Shown here: positions 1 through 9,040 of the stretch, piece after piece | Numbering within the stretch: the first letter of the stretch is position 1 | How the letters are laid out: every line of letters starts with the position of its first letter | NCBI GenBank assembly: GCA_964371365.1 | Contig: CAYJMO010000013.1 | Coordinates: 1 to 29,232 of the forward strand | Length of the DNA stretch: 29,232 bases | Direction: 5' to 3' | Origin: CAYJBH01 sp964371365 | GTDB taxonomy: Bacteria > Bacillota > Clostridia > Oscillospirales > Ruminococcaceae | Position numbers and translations under genes: made by a program | Notes under the pieces: model-generated | The model's database searches: none | What the model saw: only the letters and a program-made list of their open reading frames with translations | Told to the model about the DNA's origin: nothing

Positions 1-7
1 AGGCGAA

Positions 8-56
8 ATTTCTGCTCGGCAATCTCATGTCGTTTTTCAAGTTGAATGACTATAAC
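8..56 (+). repeat. Short dispersed repeat, copy 1
   Basis: This copy aligns with 16570-16618 at roughly four bases in five, and its second half (31-56, core GTTTTTCAAGTTGAATGACT) matches 17344-17369 nearly exactly. All copies point the same way. Here it lies downstream of the minus-strand efflux gene, at the window edge, so its left end may be cut. The function is unknown; it could be a remnant of a small non-coding mobile repeat. Confidence 0.6.
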
Positions 57-133
57 ATAATCGTTTTACCTTAAAAACACGAAAAGACAGCACGATGAAT
101 ATACCGCATATCAAGGTATAAAGGTACAAGCGG

Positions 134-3100
134 TCACCTTTTCCTATCCCTACGATGTTGGACGGCAAAAAGCGTCGGCACCACCACCATGGTCAGTACG
201 GTCGAGAACAAAAGTCCGAACAATAACACCGTAGCCATCGGTGAGGTCATGGGGTCGCCGGCAAGTATGAGCGGTATGAGGCCGACGATGGTGGTGACAC
301 TGGAGAGCATTATGGGACGAAAACGCTTGTCGACCGAACTTATGCACGCCTGCTCCACCTCGACACCCTGTTCGTACTGAATTTTCATCTCCTCGATTAG
401 CAGTATACTGTTGTTGACCACTATGCCGAAAAGGCTGACAAGTCCGAGCAATGCAGTCGCCTGAATGTCGAGCTGGAATATCCAAAGACCAAATCCGCAT
501 CCGATAAAGCTCAGCGGTATGCTGGCAAGCACGATAAGCGGGCGTTTTAAATCCTTGAACTGGAAAATTAATATAAGATATATGATTATGACCGCAACTA
601 TGCTGCTATAGCCGAGCGCTATCATCAGATCTGCCATGTTGCTGACCTCGCCGTTGCCGGTGACCGTAATTCCATCTAAATCGGCTGTGTCGAGGTATCT
701 GTCATTCAGCTCGCCCTCGATACCGATAGAGCTAAAACCGGGCAGTACATCGGACAAAACCGTGACATATCGCTCGCCGTTATAGTGTTCTATGACCGGC
801 AAGGAGGAGACCTCCACAATGTCCGCCACATCACCGAGCGTCACCGTTGCCGGAGCGGACATAGCCTGTGAAGTGGTGCTTATTATCTCTAAATCCTCAA
901 GGTCGGACAGGTCTGCGATATTACTGCGCAGGACGATCTCTAAACGTCCCTCCTCAAAGGTGTCCTCGGCTAAATCGCCATCCGTTTCACCGGAAAAATA
1001 TCCAACCTCGGAGGATAGCAGTGTCGTGTTTATCTGCCGTGTCACATCACTCTTTGAAACACCGAAGTTTTCAAGCTCCTCCTCATCGATTATCACCCGA
1101 TAGTCGGTCTGCTCCTCCACGATGGTGTTGCGGACATATGCCGTGCCCTCCATATTTTGCAGTTCCTGTGTCATCTCGGTCGCGACCTCAACCACCCTAT
1201 CCATATCACTTCCCGAGACGGACATCGCGATGGTCGCATCGGTCGGGAGAGAATATTCAAGACAACGCACCGTAACGACCGCGCCCTCAATCTCCTCATT
1301 CATAATCTCCTGGAGCATAAAGGCGGTGTTCTCTGCGTCGCTTGAATTCTTAATATCCTCCTCATTCAGTTGGAGCATATACTGAGCGACGTTGGGTGCC
1401 TCGGTGAGACTTGGCACGGTCAGGAAAAAGCTGGGCAGACCTTTGCCGACAGCGTAGGCATAGCGGTCGACAATCGGCTGTTCATTCAACACCTCGTTTA
1501 TCTTCTCGGTGATCTCGGTGGTGGAGTCCAGCGAGATGTTCTCGGAATCCACATTAATATAGATTATCGGTTTGTCCGAGACGGGGAAAAATCTCATGCC
1601 GAGCTGTAGTGCGAGCAGTGCCGCAATACCGAGCGTTAAAAAAGCGGCAAAGGAGGTCAAGACCTTATGTTTTAAGGCAATATGCAACATTTTGTCAAAG
1701 AAAATTTTAAGCGGATTGACACGCGTTTTTTCCCTTTTCTTCTCCGGTTTGAAGAAGAGGTATGCCAGCAGTGGGGTAACACACATGGCTACAAGATAGC
1801 TCGCCACCAGTGAGATGATGACGACGGTCGGTATTTCGCCGGCGACCTGCCCAACCACACCCGGAACAAAGTATATGATGGAGAAGGTCACTATGGTGGT
1901 GAGAGTGGAGGTGAGCACCGGTATGGCGGTCTCACGTATACCGGCGACTATCGCCTGCGTTTTTTCCGACCCGTCATTAAGTTTATGCTGAATCGCTTCA
2001 CTTATCACGATGGAGTTGTCCACCAATATTCCGAGCGACATGACAAGACCGGCGATGGAGATAAAGTGAAAGTCCACCCCGATAAGGTTCATAATAATAA
2101 AGGTTGTTAATATGCTAAGCGGAATAGCGACCGAGACGACAACGCCGTTGCGGAAATGCACCCCGAGCATGACCACCACGACCACTAAAAAGACGCTACC
2201 CAAAAAACTGCCGATAAAGCTGTCTATCGAGTCGCCGATGTCCTGTGGCGCATAGAGTATCTCATGGAATTCAAGACCGCTCGGCAGGTCGCTCTTTGCC
2301 TCGTCGATAGTACGGCGCAGGTCCACCCCGACATTCACCGCGTTGATTCCCTCGGTGATGGTGCCGGTCAAAAGGATGGCAAAGTCTCCATCCTGGGCGT
2401 AATAAAAGTCCTCTACCTCCTCGATAAACACGTCGGCGACATCACTAAGCAGCACCGGCTCGAACGTCTCAAGGTCGGCTCCTACCACGGTATCCTCAAT
2501 ATCCTCGAGAGAGGTGTAGACATTGTCGGTGGTGACATTGATAGTGCCGCCTGAGTTCTCGATACTGCCGGAGGGGAGCGAGAGGGTTTGTATCTCGATT
2601 ATCTGGATGAGTGTCTCGTTGCTAAGCCCATGACGGCGCATCTCGTCGACGTCTGTCTCGATGACAACCTGCCTCGGTTTAAGCCCCTCGACCACCACCG
2701 TCTCGACACCGTTCACCCGTTTTATCTCATCGCCTATTTCGATGGCATACTGCTCCAACTCCTCGCCGCTAAATGCATCGCCCGACAGGCTGATTATAAA
2801 CTGATTTTCGTCTACAAGGTCGGTGTTGACCTCACTTTCCAGTGCAAGAGATGGTAGATCTGCACCGGCATCCTCCACACTACGGCGCAGTTCCCCCTCG
2901 ATGTCGTCGATGTCAACCTCAAGGTCAAAATAGATGACAATTGCGCTGACATTGTTAATGCTGAGGCTGGAATAATAGTCGATACCGGGGAGAGCGTCGA
3001 GGTGTTGTTCTATTACATCGGTGACCTCCTGCTCAATCTCGGCAGGGCTCGCCCCGGGGTAGACGGTCGTCACCGTCGCCGCCGCCGCGGTGGTCTTTGG

Positions 3101-3220
3101 ATTTTCTCTTTTCGGTATGACATAATAGCTGTAAACACCGGCGACGACAATCGCGATACAAAAGATAAATATCAATAGACGGTTGCGATAAATCGCACCA
3201 AAAAACCCGTTTGCAAGCAT
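134..3220 (-). CDS. RND-family efflux transporter (AcrB/HAE1-like inner-membrane pump)
   Basis: Predicted proton-driven exporter of drugs or lipophilic compounds in the cytoplasmic membrane, 1028 residues, which is the usual length. It has the RND layout: an N-terminal membrane helix (LLIFIFCIAIVVAGVYSYYV), two large extracytoplasmic loops, and two bundles of membrane helices with the conserved GILVDNSIVISEA in the first half and GIVVNNSILLIEEM in the second. The longer reading frame starts at 3274. I chose the ATG at 3220 because GGAG lies 8 nt upstream and a promoter (-35 3269-3274, -10 3246-3251) would otherwise fall inside the gene. No membrane-fusion partner is visible; it may lie outside the window. 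A long palindrome just upstream of the -35 box suggests control by a MarR- or TetR-like repressor (inference). Substrate unknown. Confidence 0.9.
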   Translation of the reverse strand: MLANGFFGAIYRNRLLIFIFCIAIVVAGVYSYYVIPKRENPKTTAAAATVTTVYPGASPAEIEQEVTDVIEQHLDALPGIDYYSSLSINNVSAIVIYFDLEVDIDDIEGELRRSVEDAGADLPSLALESEVNTDLVDENQFIISLSGDAFSGEELEQYAIEIGDEIKRVNGVETVVVEGLKPRQVVIETDVDEMRRHGLSNETLIQIIEIQTLSLPSGSIENSGGTINVTTDNVYTSLEDIEDTVVGADLETFEPVLLSDVADVFIEEVEDFYYAQDGDFAILLTGTITEGINAVNVGVDLRRTIDEAKSDLPSGLEFHEILYAPQDIGDSIDSFIGSFLGSVFLVVVVVMLGVHFRNGVVVSVAIPLSILTTFIIMNLIGVDFHFISIAGLVMSLGILVDNSIVISEAIQHKLNDGSEKTQAIVAGIRETAIPVLTSTLTTIVTFSIIYFVPGVVGQVAGEIPTVVIISLVASYLVAMCVTPLLAYLFFKPEKKREKTRVNPLKIFFDKMLHIALKHKVLTSFAAFLTLGIAALLALQLGMRFFPVSDKPIIYINVDSENISLDSTTEITEKINEVLNEQPIVDRYAYAVGKGLPSFFLTVPSLTEAPNVAQYMLQLNEEDIKNSSDAENTAFMLQEIMNEEIEGAVVTVRCLEYSLPTDATIAMSVSGSDMDRVVEVATEMTQELQNMEGTAYVRNTIVEEQTDYRVIIDEEELENFGVSKSDVTRQINTTLLSSEVGYFSGETDGDLAEDTFEEGRLEIVLRSNIADLSDLEDLEIISTTSQAMSAPATVTLGDVADIVEVSSLPVIEHYNGERYVTVLSDVLPGFSSIGIEGELNDRYLDTADLDGITVTGNGEVSNMADLMIALGYSSIVAVIIIYLILIFQFKDLKRPLIVLASIPLSFIGCGFGLWIFQLDIQATALLGLVSLFGIVVNNSILLIEEMKIQYEQGVEVEQACISSVDKRFRPIMLSSVTTIVGLIPLILAGDPMTSPMATVLLFGLLFSTVLTMVVVPTLFAVQHRRDRKR

Positions 3221-3245
3221 AACAAAAACTCCACTGTATGTCTGT

Positions 3246-3274
3246 ATTCTACTATTAGTATCACCCGATGTCAA
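3246..3274 (-). promoter_or_regulatory. Sigma-A promoter of the RND pump gene
   Basis: On the minus strand TTGACA (3269-3274) is followed after 17 nt by TAGAAT (3246-3251). Transcription should begin near 3239, about 20 nt before the chosen start codon. Confidence 0.8.
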
Positions 3275-3282
3275 GTGATTAA

Positions 3283-3316
3283 GTTACCTATTGAAATACA
3301 GATTTAAATAGGTAAC
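3283..3316. promoter_or_regulatory. Palindromic operator candidate upstream of the RND pump
   Basis: GTTACCTATT (3283-3292) and AATAGGTAAC (3307-3316) are perfect inverted repeats 14 nt apart. The spacer itself continues the symmetry with AAAT and ATTT around a 4-nt centre, giving a 34-bp near-palindrome. It abuts the -35 box of the pump promoter. Such AT-rich dyads are typical of MarR/TetR-family sites, but no regulator gene is in the window. Confidence 0.65.
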
Positions 3317-3405
3317 TCCATGCAATATTTTTACAATTTTGGGGCAATAGAAAATTCAACATGTTTCATCATACACAAACACCGCACAAAAACATTAAAA
3401 AAAAC

Positions 3406-3434
3406 TTGACAAGATAAAAAAACTGTGCTATAAT
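3406..3434 (+). promoter_or_regulatory. Consensus sigma-A promoter of the trp leader
   Basis: TTGACA (3406-3411), 17-nt spacer, TATAAT (3429-3434): both boxes match the consensus exactly. Transcription should start near 3441 and read into the leader peptide at 3481. Confidence 0.9.
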
Positions 3435-3480
3435 CCAAAACATAGTTTTTGAAAACTGATTTAAGATTTGAGGATTAGTT

Positions 3481-3552
3481 ATGTATCGTATCACCAACAA
3501 CCAATACTGGTGGCGCCTTATTAAAGAAATAAGGCTGTTTTCGCACGCATAA
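3481..3552 (+). CDS. trpL: trp leader peptide (attenuation peptide)
   Basis: A 23-residue ORF, MYRITNNQYWWRLIKEIRLF plus SHA, begins 7 nt after a GAGG ribosome binding site (3470-3473). Two adjacent Trp codons (3508-3513) sit immediately before a possible pause hairpin (3515-3522 paired with 3528-3535). The peptide ends at 3552, shortly before an intrinsic terminator. This is the textbook layout of ribosome-mediated attenuation: stalling at the Trp codons when charged tRNA-Trp is scarce should prevent terminator formation and turn on the downstream trpB-like gene. The ORF is read directly from the sequence; the mechanism is inferred from known trp leaders. Confidence 0.85.
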   Translation: MYRITNNQYWWRLIKEIRLFSHA

Positions 3553-3579
3553 ACCGAAAATCATCAAAAGTCATTCGGT
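3553..3579 (+). promoter_or_regulatory. Candidate antiterminator hairpin in the trp leader
   Basis: ACCGAA (3553-3558) can pair with TTCGGT (3574-3579). The right arm shares 3578-3579 with the base of the terminator stem, so the two structures compete. The overlap is small and I have not folded the leader, so the exact antiterminator pairing is uncertain. Confidence 0.4.
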
Positions 3580-3620
3580 GCCTGTGTACTCTGAAAGAGC
3601 CGCACAGGTACTTTTTTTAT
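3578..3620 (+). terminator. Attenuator: intrinsic terminator before the trpB-like gene
   Basis: GTGCCTGTGT (3578-3587) pairs with GCACAGGTAC (3602-3611), with two G-U pairs. The loop adds a second stem, CTCT (3589-3592) with AGAG (3596-3599). A run of seven T follows (3612-3618). It lies between the leader peptide and the structural gene, so it can stop transcription before 3639. Confidence 0.88.
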
Positions 3621-3638
3621 TTTTAAAGGAGGAAAACA

Positions 3639-5006
3639 ATGAACAACAACGTACCTTACAAGATCTACCTAAGTGAAAACGACCTACCCAAAGCATGGCA
3701 CAACGTGCGCGCCGTCATGAAGGAGAAACCGGAGGTTTTTACCGGCCCTGACGGCTCCGCAGTACCACCCGAAGCGCTTGCAGGGCTGTTTTGCTCCGAC
3801 CTGATCGAACAGGAGTATAACGTCACCGACGAGTTTATCCCCATCCCGGAGGATATCCGCAGTTTTTATCGCATGTATCGTCCGTCGCCGCTGGTTCGTG
3901 CCTACTGCCTCGAGAAAAAGCTCGGCACACCGGCGCACATCTACTATAAATTCGAGGGCAACAACACCTCCGGCTCACACAAGTTAAACAGCGCCGCCGC
4001 GCAGGTCTACTACGCTAAAAAGCAGGGCATAACCTCACTCACCACCGAGACAGGAGCAGGACAATGGGGCAGTGCGCTCTCCATGGCATGTGCCTACTAC
4101 GGCGTTGATCTGTCGGTATATATGGTTAAAATCTCCAGCGAACAAAAACCTTACCGCAAGCTGCTCATGCAGACCTACGGCGCAAACGTTATCCCCTCAC
4201 CGTCCGAGAGCACCGAGATAGGTCGCAAGATCTTAGCGGAAAATCCCGGCACCGGCGGAAGTCTCGGCTGTGCAATCTCGGAGGCCATCGAGGCGGCGAT
4301 GAAAACCGAAAACTGCCGTTATGTCCTCGGAAGTGTGCTAAACCACGTGCTTTTACACCAGAGTGTCATCGGTCTTGAGGCAAAGACGGCGATGGATATG
4401 TATGACATAAAACCGGACATCATTGTCGGTTGCGCCGGCGGTGGTTCCAATCTCGGCGGACTTATCTCCCCATTTATGGCGGATAAAATCCGTGGCATTC
4501 ACGACGTTGAGATCATCGCGGTCGAGCCGTCCAGCTGCCCGTCCATGACCAGAGGTAAATATGCCTACGATTTCGGCGACACCGGCAAGACCACGCCACT
4601 TCTCAAGATGTACACCCTCGGCAGTGGATTTATCCCCTCCCCCAGCCATGCAGGCGGTCTGCGCTATCACGGCATGAGCCCCATCGTCTCAAAACTCTAT
4701 CACGACGGACTGATGAGCGCACGCTCCTACAGTCAAAACGAAGTTTTCGATGTTGCCGTCGAGTTTGCCCGTTGTGAGGGTATACTGCCGGCGCCGGAGA
4801 GCTCCCACGCCATCAAGGGCGCCGTGGACGAGGCAATAAAATGCCGCGAAACCGGCGAGCATAAGAATATTCTTGTCGGATTGACCGGCACCGGATATTT
4901 TGACCTCTCCGCCTACGAGAGCTACCACAACGACACGCTCAACAACTATATCCCGACCGATGAAGATCTGCAAAAAGGGTTTGACACGTTGCCAAATATA
5001 GGTTAA
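3639..5006 (+). CDS. trpB: TrpB2-type tryptophan synthase beta chain (PLP enzyme)
   Basis: Predicted to join indole and L-serine into L-tryptophan with pyridoxal phosphate in the cytoplasm. At 455 residues it fits the longer TrpB2 branch rather than the usual TrpB of about 400. Visible motifs are GSHKLN with the likely PLP lysine at K115, TETGAGQWG with the likely catalytic glutamate at E137, and the glycine-rich phosphate loop GCAGGGSN at about 264-271. The ribosome binding site is AAAGGAGG. No trpA or other trp genes are adjacent, so it probably works alone, most likely salvaging indole (inference). The upstream Trp-codon leader and terminator indicate control by tryptophan supply, which supports a true role in Trp synthesis. 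Confidence 0.92.
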   Translation: MNNNVPYKIYLSENDLPKAWHNVRAVMKEKPEVFTGPDGSAVPPEALAGLFCSDLIEQEYNVTDEFIPIPEDIRSFYRMYRPSPLVRAYCLEKKLGTPAHIYYKFEGNNTSGSHKLNSAAAQVYYAKKQGITSLTTETGAGQWGSALSMACAYYGVDLSVYMVKISSEQKPYRKLLMQTYGANVIPSPSESTEIGRKILAENPGTGGSLGCAISEAIEAAMKTENCRYVLGSVLNHVLLHQSVIGLEAKTAMDMYDIKPDIIVGCAGGGSNLGGLISPFMADKIRGIHDVEIIAVEPSSCPSMTRGKYAYDFGDTGKTTPLLKMYTLGSGFIPSPSHAGGLRYHGMSPIVSKLYHDGLMSARSYSQNEVFDVAVEFARCEGILPAPESSHAIKGAVDEAIKCRETGEHKNILVGLTGTGYFDLSAYESYHNDTLNNYIPTDEDLQKGFDTLPNIG

Positions 5007-5009
5007 AAT

Positions 5010-5083
5010 GGTTGTAGGGGCAGTCATCGCCTGATGCTCTGTATGTTCATCTAAGATAAAGCCATGATCGCCCCTACTAAACC
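5010..5083. repeat. Small palindromic element (GTAGGGGC...GCCCCTAC)
   Basis: GTAGGGGC (5014-5021) and GCCCCTAC (5070-5077) are inverted. The arms extend imperfectly inward (TCATCGCC against GCCATGA) and outward (GGTT/AACC). It lies between trpB and malQ and could act as a hairpin. A related-looking element is at 9734-9814. These resemble the small non-coding palindromes common in clostridial genomes (inference). Confidence 0.5.
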
Positions 5084-5114
5084 AACCCCTATATAATATG
5101 GAAAGGAAAAGCCC

Positions 5115-6590
5115 ATGAAAAGAGGAGCCGGGATACTCATGCCAATCTCCGCCCTGCCGTCACCCTACGGCATCGGCACACTCGGGAGCGAGGCGTACCG
5201 TTTTGTTGATTTTTTGCATAGCTCGCGTCAGCGTTATTGGCAGATACTGCCTATCGGGCCGACCGGCTACGGCGACAGCCCCTATCAGAGCTTTTCCGCC
5301 TTTGCCTTTAACCCCTATTTTATCGACCTCGACCTGCTTAAAGAAGATGGGCTTTTGACTGCGAAAGAGCTCAAAAAGTATCAACCCATGTCTAATAATA
5401 GCAGGATAGACTATCATAACCTGTACAAAACTCGCGATATCGTCCTTAAACGGGCGGTGTCGCGTTTTGACTTGAAGGACAAAAAATATAAGGCTTTTTT
5501 AAAGAAAAACCGTTTTTGGCTTAACGACTATGCGCTGTTTATGGCGCTCAAAAAGGAAAACGGCGACATCTCCTTTTCCCTTTGGCAAGATGATTTGCGA
5601 CTTTATCACAAAAAGACGATAGATTCTGCACGGGAGCGCCTTGCAGACGAGGTGGACTATTATAAGGTAGTGCAGTTTCTTTTCCTGCAACAGTGGGGGG
5701 CGCTCAAGCGTTATGCCAACAAAAAAGGTATAAAGATCATCGGCGACATACCCATCTATGTCTCGCCCGATTCGTCGGAACTGTGGGCGCGCCCCGAGCT
5801 GTTTAGTCTGGATGATGAACGTCATCCCGTCGAGGTAGCCGGTTGTCCGCCCGACGCTTTTTCCGCCGACGGACAGCTGTGGGGCAATCCGCTCTATGAT
5901 TGGGACTATCACTTTAGGAATGATTTTGACTGGTGGATAGGTCGCATCAATCACGCCTTATCTATATATGATGTGGTGCGTATCGACCACTTCAGAGGGT
6001 TTGAGGGATACTATGCAATCCCTGCCGGCGACGACACCGCAAGAAACGGTGTCTGGCGAATGGGTCCGGGGATTTCCTTTATAAATGCGGTTAAGAACGC
6101 CCTGCCGGATGCCGAAATCATTGCCGAGGATCTCGGCTATCTCACCCGTGGCGTGCGCGAGATGTTGTCTCATAGCGAATTCCCCGGAATGAAGGTCCTG
6201 CAGTTCGCCTTTGATGCCTCGGGCGAGAGCGATTATCTCCCCCACAACTATGAAAAAAACTGTATCGTATACACCGGCACGCACGACAACACCACCACCT
6301 CTGACTGGATCGCCACCGCACCAAAGGCAGACATCAAATTCTGCAAACAGTATTTAGGCGTATCGGAAAAGACGGTGGATTTCACCACCGAAATAATTCG
6401 ATGTGGGCTTTGCAGTGTGTCCGATGTCTGCATAGTTCCACTCGCCGACTGGTTGAACCTTGGGAAGGAGGCTCGGATAAATACCCCGTCGACACTTGGT
6501 GATAACTGGGATTGGCGCGCCAAGGACACCGACTTTAGCAAAAGCCTTGCAAAGGAGATTGCTCAGCTGATAAAGATTTATAAAAGATAG
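5115..6590 (+). CDS. malQ: 4-alpha-glucanotransferase (amylomaltase, GH77)
   Basis: Moves alpha-1,4-glucan segments between maltodextrins and releases glucose; cytoplasmic maltodextrin/glycogen metabolism. The 491-residue length is typical. It opens with the family start (GAGILMPISALPSPYGIGTLG) and contains the catalytic positions expected for GH77: the nucleophile in VRIDHFRG (about D291), the acid/base in IAEDLG (about E338) and the third aspartate in GTHDNTTT (about D391). GGAAAGG precedes the start. The stop is 12 nt before glgP, so the two genes should be co-transcribed and act together: MalQ lengthens short dextrins that the phosphorylase then degrades. A TATAAT at 5092-5097 lacks a good -35, so the promoter is unclear. 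Confidence 0.95.
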   Translation: MKRGAGILMPISALPSPYGIGTLGSEAYRFVDFLHSSRQRYWQILPIGPTGYGDSPYQSFSAFAFNPYFIDLDLLKEDGLLTAKELKKYQPMSNNSRIDYHNLYKTRDIVLKRAVSRFDLKDKKYKAFLKKNRFWLNDYALFMALKKENGDISFSLWQDDLRLYHKKTIDSARERLADEVDYYKVVQFLFLQQWGALKRYANKKGIKIIGDIPIYVSPDSSELWARPELFSLDDERHPVEVAGCPPDAFSADGQLWGNPLYDWDYHFRNDFDWWIGRINHALSIYDVVRIDHFRGFEGYYAIPAGDDTARNGVWRMGPGISFINAVKNALPDAEIIAEDLGYLTRGVREMLSHSEFPGMKVLQFAFDASGESDYLPHNYEKNCIVYTGTHDNTTTSDWIATAPKADIKFCKQYLGVSEKTVDFTTEIIRCGLCSVSDVCIVPLADWLNLGKEARINTPSTLGDNWDWRAKDTDFSKSLAKEIAQLIKIYKR

Positions 6591-6602
6591 GGGGCATTAC
6601 AG

Positions 6603-8852
6603 ATGAAAGAGCTATTAAAACAAAAATTAGGCGGGAATATTAAGAAATCCGATCGACAGGAGATATACTATGCCCTGCTCGAGATAGTGAAAGAAAAAAC
6701 GGCGGCACAGGAAAAACCGATAGACCAAAAACGCAAGCTCTACTATATATCGGCCGAGTTTCTGCTCGGCAAACTGCTCTGCAACAACCTCATCAACCTT
6801 GGGATTTATGACGAGGTCGATGAGCTGCTCAAACAGCACGGCCATAGCCTTGCCGAGGTGGAGCAGTGCGAGCCGGAGCCGTCCCTCGGCAACGGCGGTC
6901 TCGGTCGACTTGCCGCCTGTTTTCTTGATTCCATGGCGACACTGGGTCTTAACGCGGTCGGCATTGGGCTGAACTACCACTTTGGTCTGTTCGAACAACG
7001 CTTTGAAAAACGGGTGCAAAAGGAGTACAAAAACCCTTGGATTGAGGATAAAAGCTGGCTTACACCGACCGATTTTGACGCAACGGTAAATTTCCGCGAC
7101 TTTGATATTAAGGCGAATATGTACGACGTCGATGTCGTAGGATATGGCGTCGAGACGGTCAAACTGCACCTATTCGATGCACCGTCGGTGAGCGAGAAGA
7201 TTGTCAAAAAGGGCATAGAGTTTGATAAAACTAAGATAGACAAAAACATCACCCTCTTTTTGTACCCCGACGACAGCGACGAGGCAGGGCATAAACTGCG
7301 AATCTACCAACAATATTTTATGGTCTCGTGTGGTGCTAAGCTGATTATCGACGAGGCAAAACAGCGCGGCAGTAACCTGCTAAATCTCGCCGATTATGCG
7401 GTAATTCAGATAAACGACACCCATCCGAGCATGATTATACCGGAGCTTATCCGCCGGTTGTGCGAGGAGGGAGTCGAGTTCGACCGAGCGGCGGACATCG
7501 TCGCCGGTTGCTGTGCCTACACCAACCACACCATATTGGCAGAGGCGCTGGAAAAATGGCCACTTCGCTATTTTGAGGAGGTCGTGCCGGCACTCGTCCC
7601 CATCATCAAGCGTCTTGATAAAAAGGTCAAAAAGATTTTCACCGACGAGCGTATGCACATTATCGACAGCACCGACCGTGTACACATGGCGCACATCGAC
7701 ATCCATTTCGGCTTTAGCGTGAACGGTGTCGCCGCCCTGCATACCGAGATTCTCAAAAACAGCGAGCTCGCACATTTCGCGAGGGTCTATCCCAATAAGT
7801 TTAACAACAAAACCAACGGCATCACCTTCCGTCGGTGGCTGTTACACTGCAATCCCCGATTAACGCAATTTATAGAGACAAGGATTGGGGAAGGCTTTAA
7901 AACCGACGCCCTCGAGCTGAAGAAGTTGCTTGCTGACCTATCACCCGAGCTACTGCATGAGCTAATCGAAATCAAGTCGGCAAACAAACGTGAGCTTGCC
8001 GACTATCTGCTAAAAACTCAAAACATTAAGATAAATCCAAAATCGGTCTATGATATTCAGATAAAGCGTCTGCATGAGTACAAACGCCAGCAGATGAACG
8101 CGCTTTACATTATTAATAAGTACAAGGAGATAAAGTCCGGCAAACTTCCACAGCGCCCCATTACCTTTTTGTTCGGGGCGAAGGCGGCACCTGCCTATGA
8201 GGCGGCGAAGGACATTATCCATCTAATCCTCTGCCTTGCCGAGCTAATCAAAAGGGACAAAGCGGTCTCGAAATATCTTAAGGTCGTGATGGTGGAGAAC
8301 TATAACGTAACCCTTGCCCAGAAGTTGATACCTGCCTGCGACATCTCGGAACAGATTTCACTTGCGTCCAAGGAGGCGAGCGGCACCGGCAACATGAAGT
8401 TTATGCTAAACGGCGCGGTGACCCTCGGCACACGTGACGGCGCAAATGTCGAGATTGCCCAGCTGGTGGGTGAGGAGAATATCTACACATTCGGTCGGGA
8501 CAGTGACTTTGTCATAAAACTGTACGAGAGCGCGTGTTACGGCTCCGGCAAGATAATGGAGCACCGCCCCTACGTGCGTGAACTGGTGGAGTTTATCCGC
8601 TCGGACGAGCTTTTGACCATCGGAAATAAGAAGATATTAAGCCGCCTTTATCAGAACATTTCCACCAAGGACTGGTTTATGACCCTTTTAGACATTGAGG
8701 AATATATAATATGTAAGGATAGGGCGCTGTGCGACTATGAAAACTCGCTTGAGTGGGCAAAAAAAGCCGCAGTTAACATAGCAAATGCCGGTTTTTTCTC
8801 CTCCGATAGGACTATAAAAGAGTATAACGACGATATCTGGAAATTAAAATAG
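6603..8852 (+). CDS. glgP: Glycogen/maltodextrin phosphorylase (GT35)
   Basis: Cleaves terminal alpha-1,4-linked glucose from glycogen or maltodextrin with phosphate to give glucose-1-phosphate. The 749-residue length is at the compact end of the family. Visible motifs include the N-terminal substrate region (SAEFLLGKLL, EPSLGNGGLGRLAACFLDS), NDTHPSM, and the pyridoxal-phosphate segment EASGTGNMKFMLNGAVTLGT with the cofactor lysine at K599, followed by DGANVEI. It is the second gene of a malQ-glgP unit. No glycogen synthesis genes are in the window, so whether it uses stored glycogen or imported dextrin cannot be told. Confidence 0.95.
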   Translation: MKELLKQKLGGNIKKSDRQEIYYALLEIVKEKTAAQEKPIDQKRKLYYISAEFLLGKLLCNNLINLGIYDEVDELLKQHGHSLAEVEQCEPEPSLGNGGLGRLAACFLDSMATLGLNAVGIGLNYHFGLFEQRFEKRVQKEYKNPWIEDKSWLTPTDFDATVNFRDFDIKANMYDVDVVGYGVETVKLHLFDAPSVSEKIVKKGIEFDKTKIDKNITLFLYPDDSDEAGHKLRIYQQYFMVSCGAKLIIDEAKQRGSNLLNLADYAVIQINDTHPSMIIPELIRRLCEEGVEFDRAADIVAGCCAYTNHTILAEALEKWPLRYFEEVVPALVPIIKRLDKKVKKIFTDERMHIIDSTDRVHMAHIDIHFGFSVNGVAALHTEILKNSELAHFARVYPNKFNNKTNGITFRRWLLHCNPRLTQFIETRIGEGFKTDALELKKLLADLSPELLHELIEIKSANKRELADYLLKTQNIKINPKSVYDIQIKRLHEYKRQQMNALYIINKYKEIKSGKLPQRPITFLFGAKAAPAYEAAKDIIHLILCLAELIKRDKAVSKYLKVVMVENYNVTLAQKLIPACDISEQISLASKEASGTGNMKFMLNGAVTLGTRDGANVEIAQLVGEENIYTFGRDSDFVIKLYESACYGSGKIMEHRPYVRELVEFIRSDELLTIGNKKILSRLYQNISTKDWFMTLLDIEEYIICKDRALCDYENSLEWAKKAAVNIANAGFFSSDRTIKEYNDDIWKLK

Positions 8853-9011
8853 TTAAAAAGTCAAGCAAAATTCGATGACAGAATGTTTACAGAAAAAGAG
8901 CGCAAAACGACAAGTATCACAAAAACATTCCTCAATAATTAAAAATGGTTGTTTTTTTACACCTCATTGTTAATAACATATTACAGAAAAGTTTTATTTG
9001 TGTTTTTTCGA
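8853..9011. other. AT-rich intergenic gap after glgP
   Basis: No convincing gene, repeat or hairpin terminator is visible here. An in-frame upstream extension of the lipoprotein ORF to an ATG at 8945 runs across the promoter below and is not thought to be translated. Confidence 0.5.
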
Positions 9012-9040
9012 TTGACAATAAACTGGTAATGATGTACAAT
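9012..9040 (+). promoter_or_regulatory. Sigma-A promoter of the lipoprotein gene
   Basis: TTGACA (9012-9017), 17-nt spacer, TACAAT (9035-9040) with a TG directly before the -10 box. Start is expected near 9047, about 45 nt before the ATG. Confidence 0.85.

Noticed and set aside
150..2857. Several open frames opposite or offset within the RND gene
   Set aside because: They have no recognisable families or ribosome binding sites and lie fully inside a clear conserved gene.
3441..3640. T-box riboswitch or TRAP site upstream of trpB
   Set aside because: I see no T-box sequence and no run of spaced GAG/UAG triplets; the leader peptide with Trp codons explains the region better.
6759..6772. TTTCTGCTCGGCAA in glgP matches the start of the dispersed repeat at 9-22
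   Set aside because: It encodes the conserved SAEFLLGK segment of phosphorylases and the match does not continue, so it is chance.
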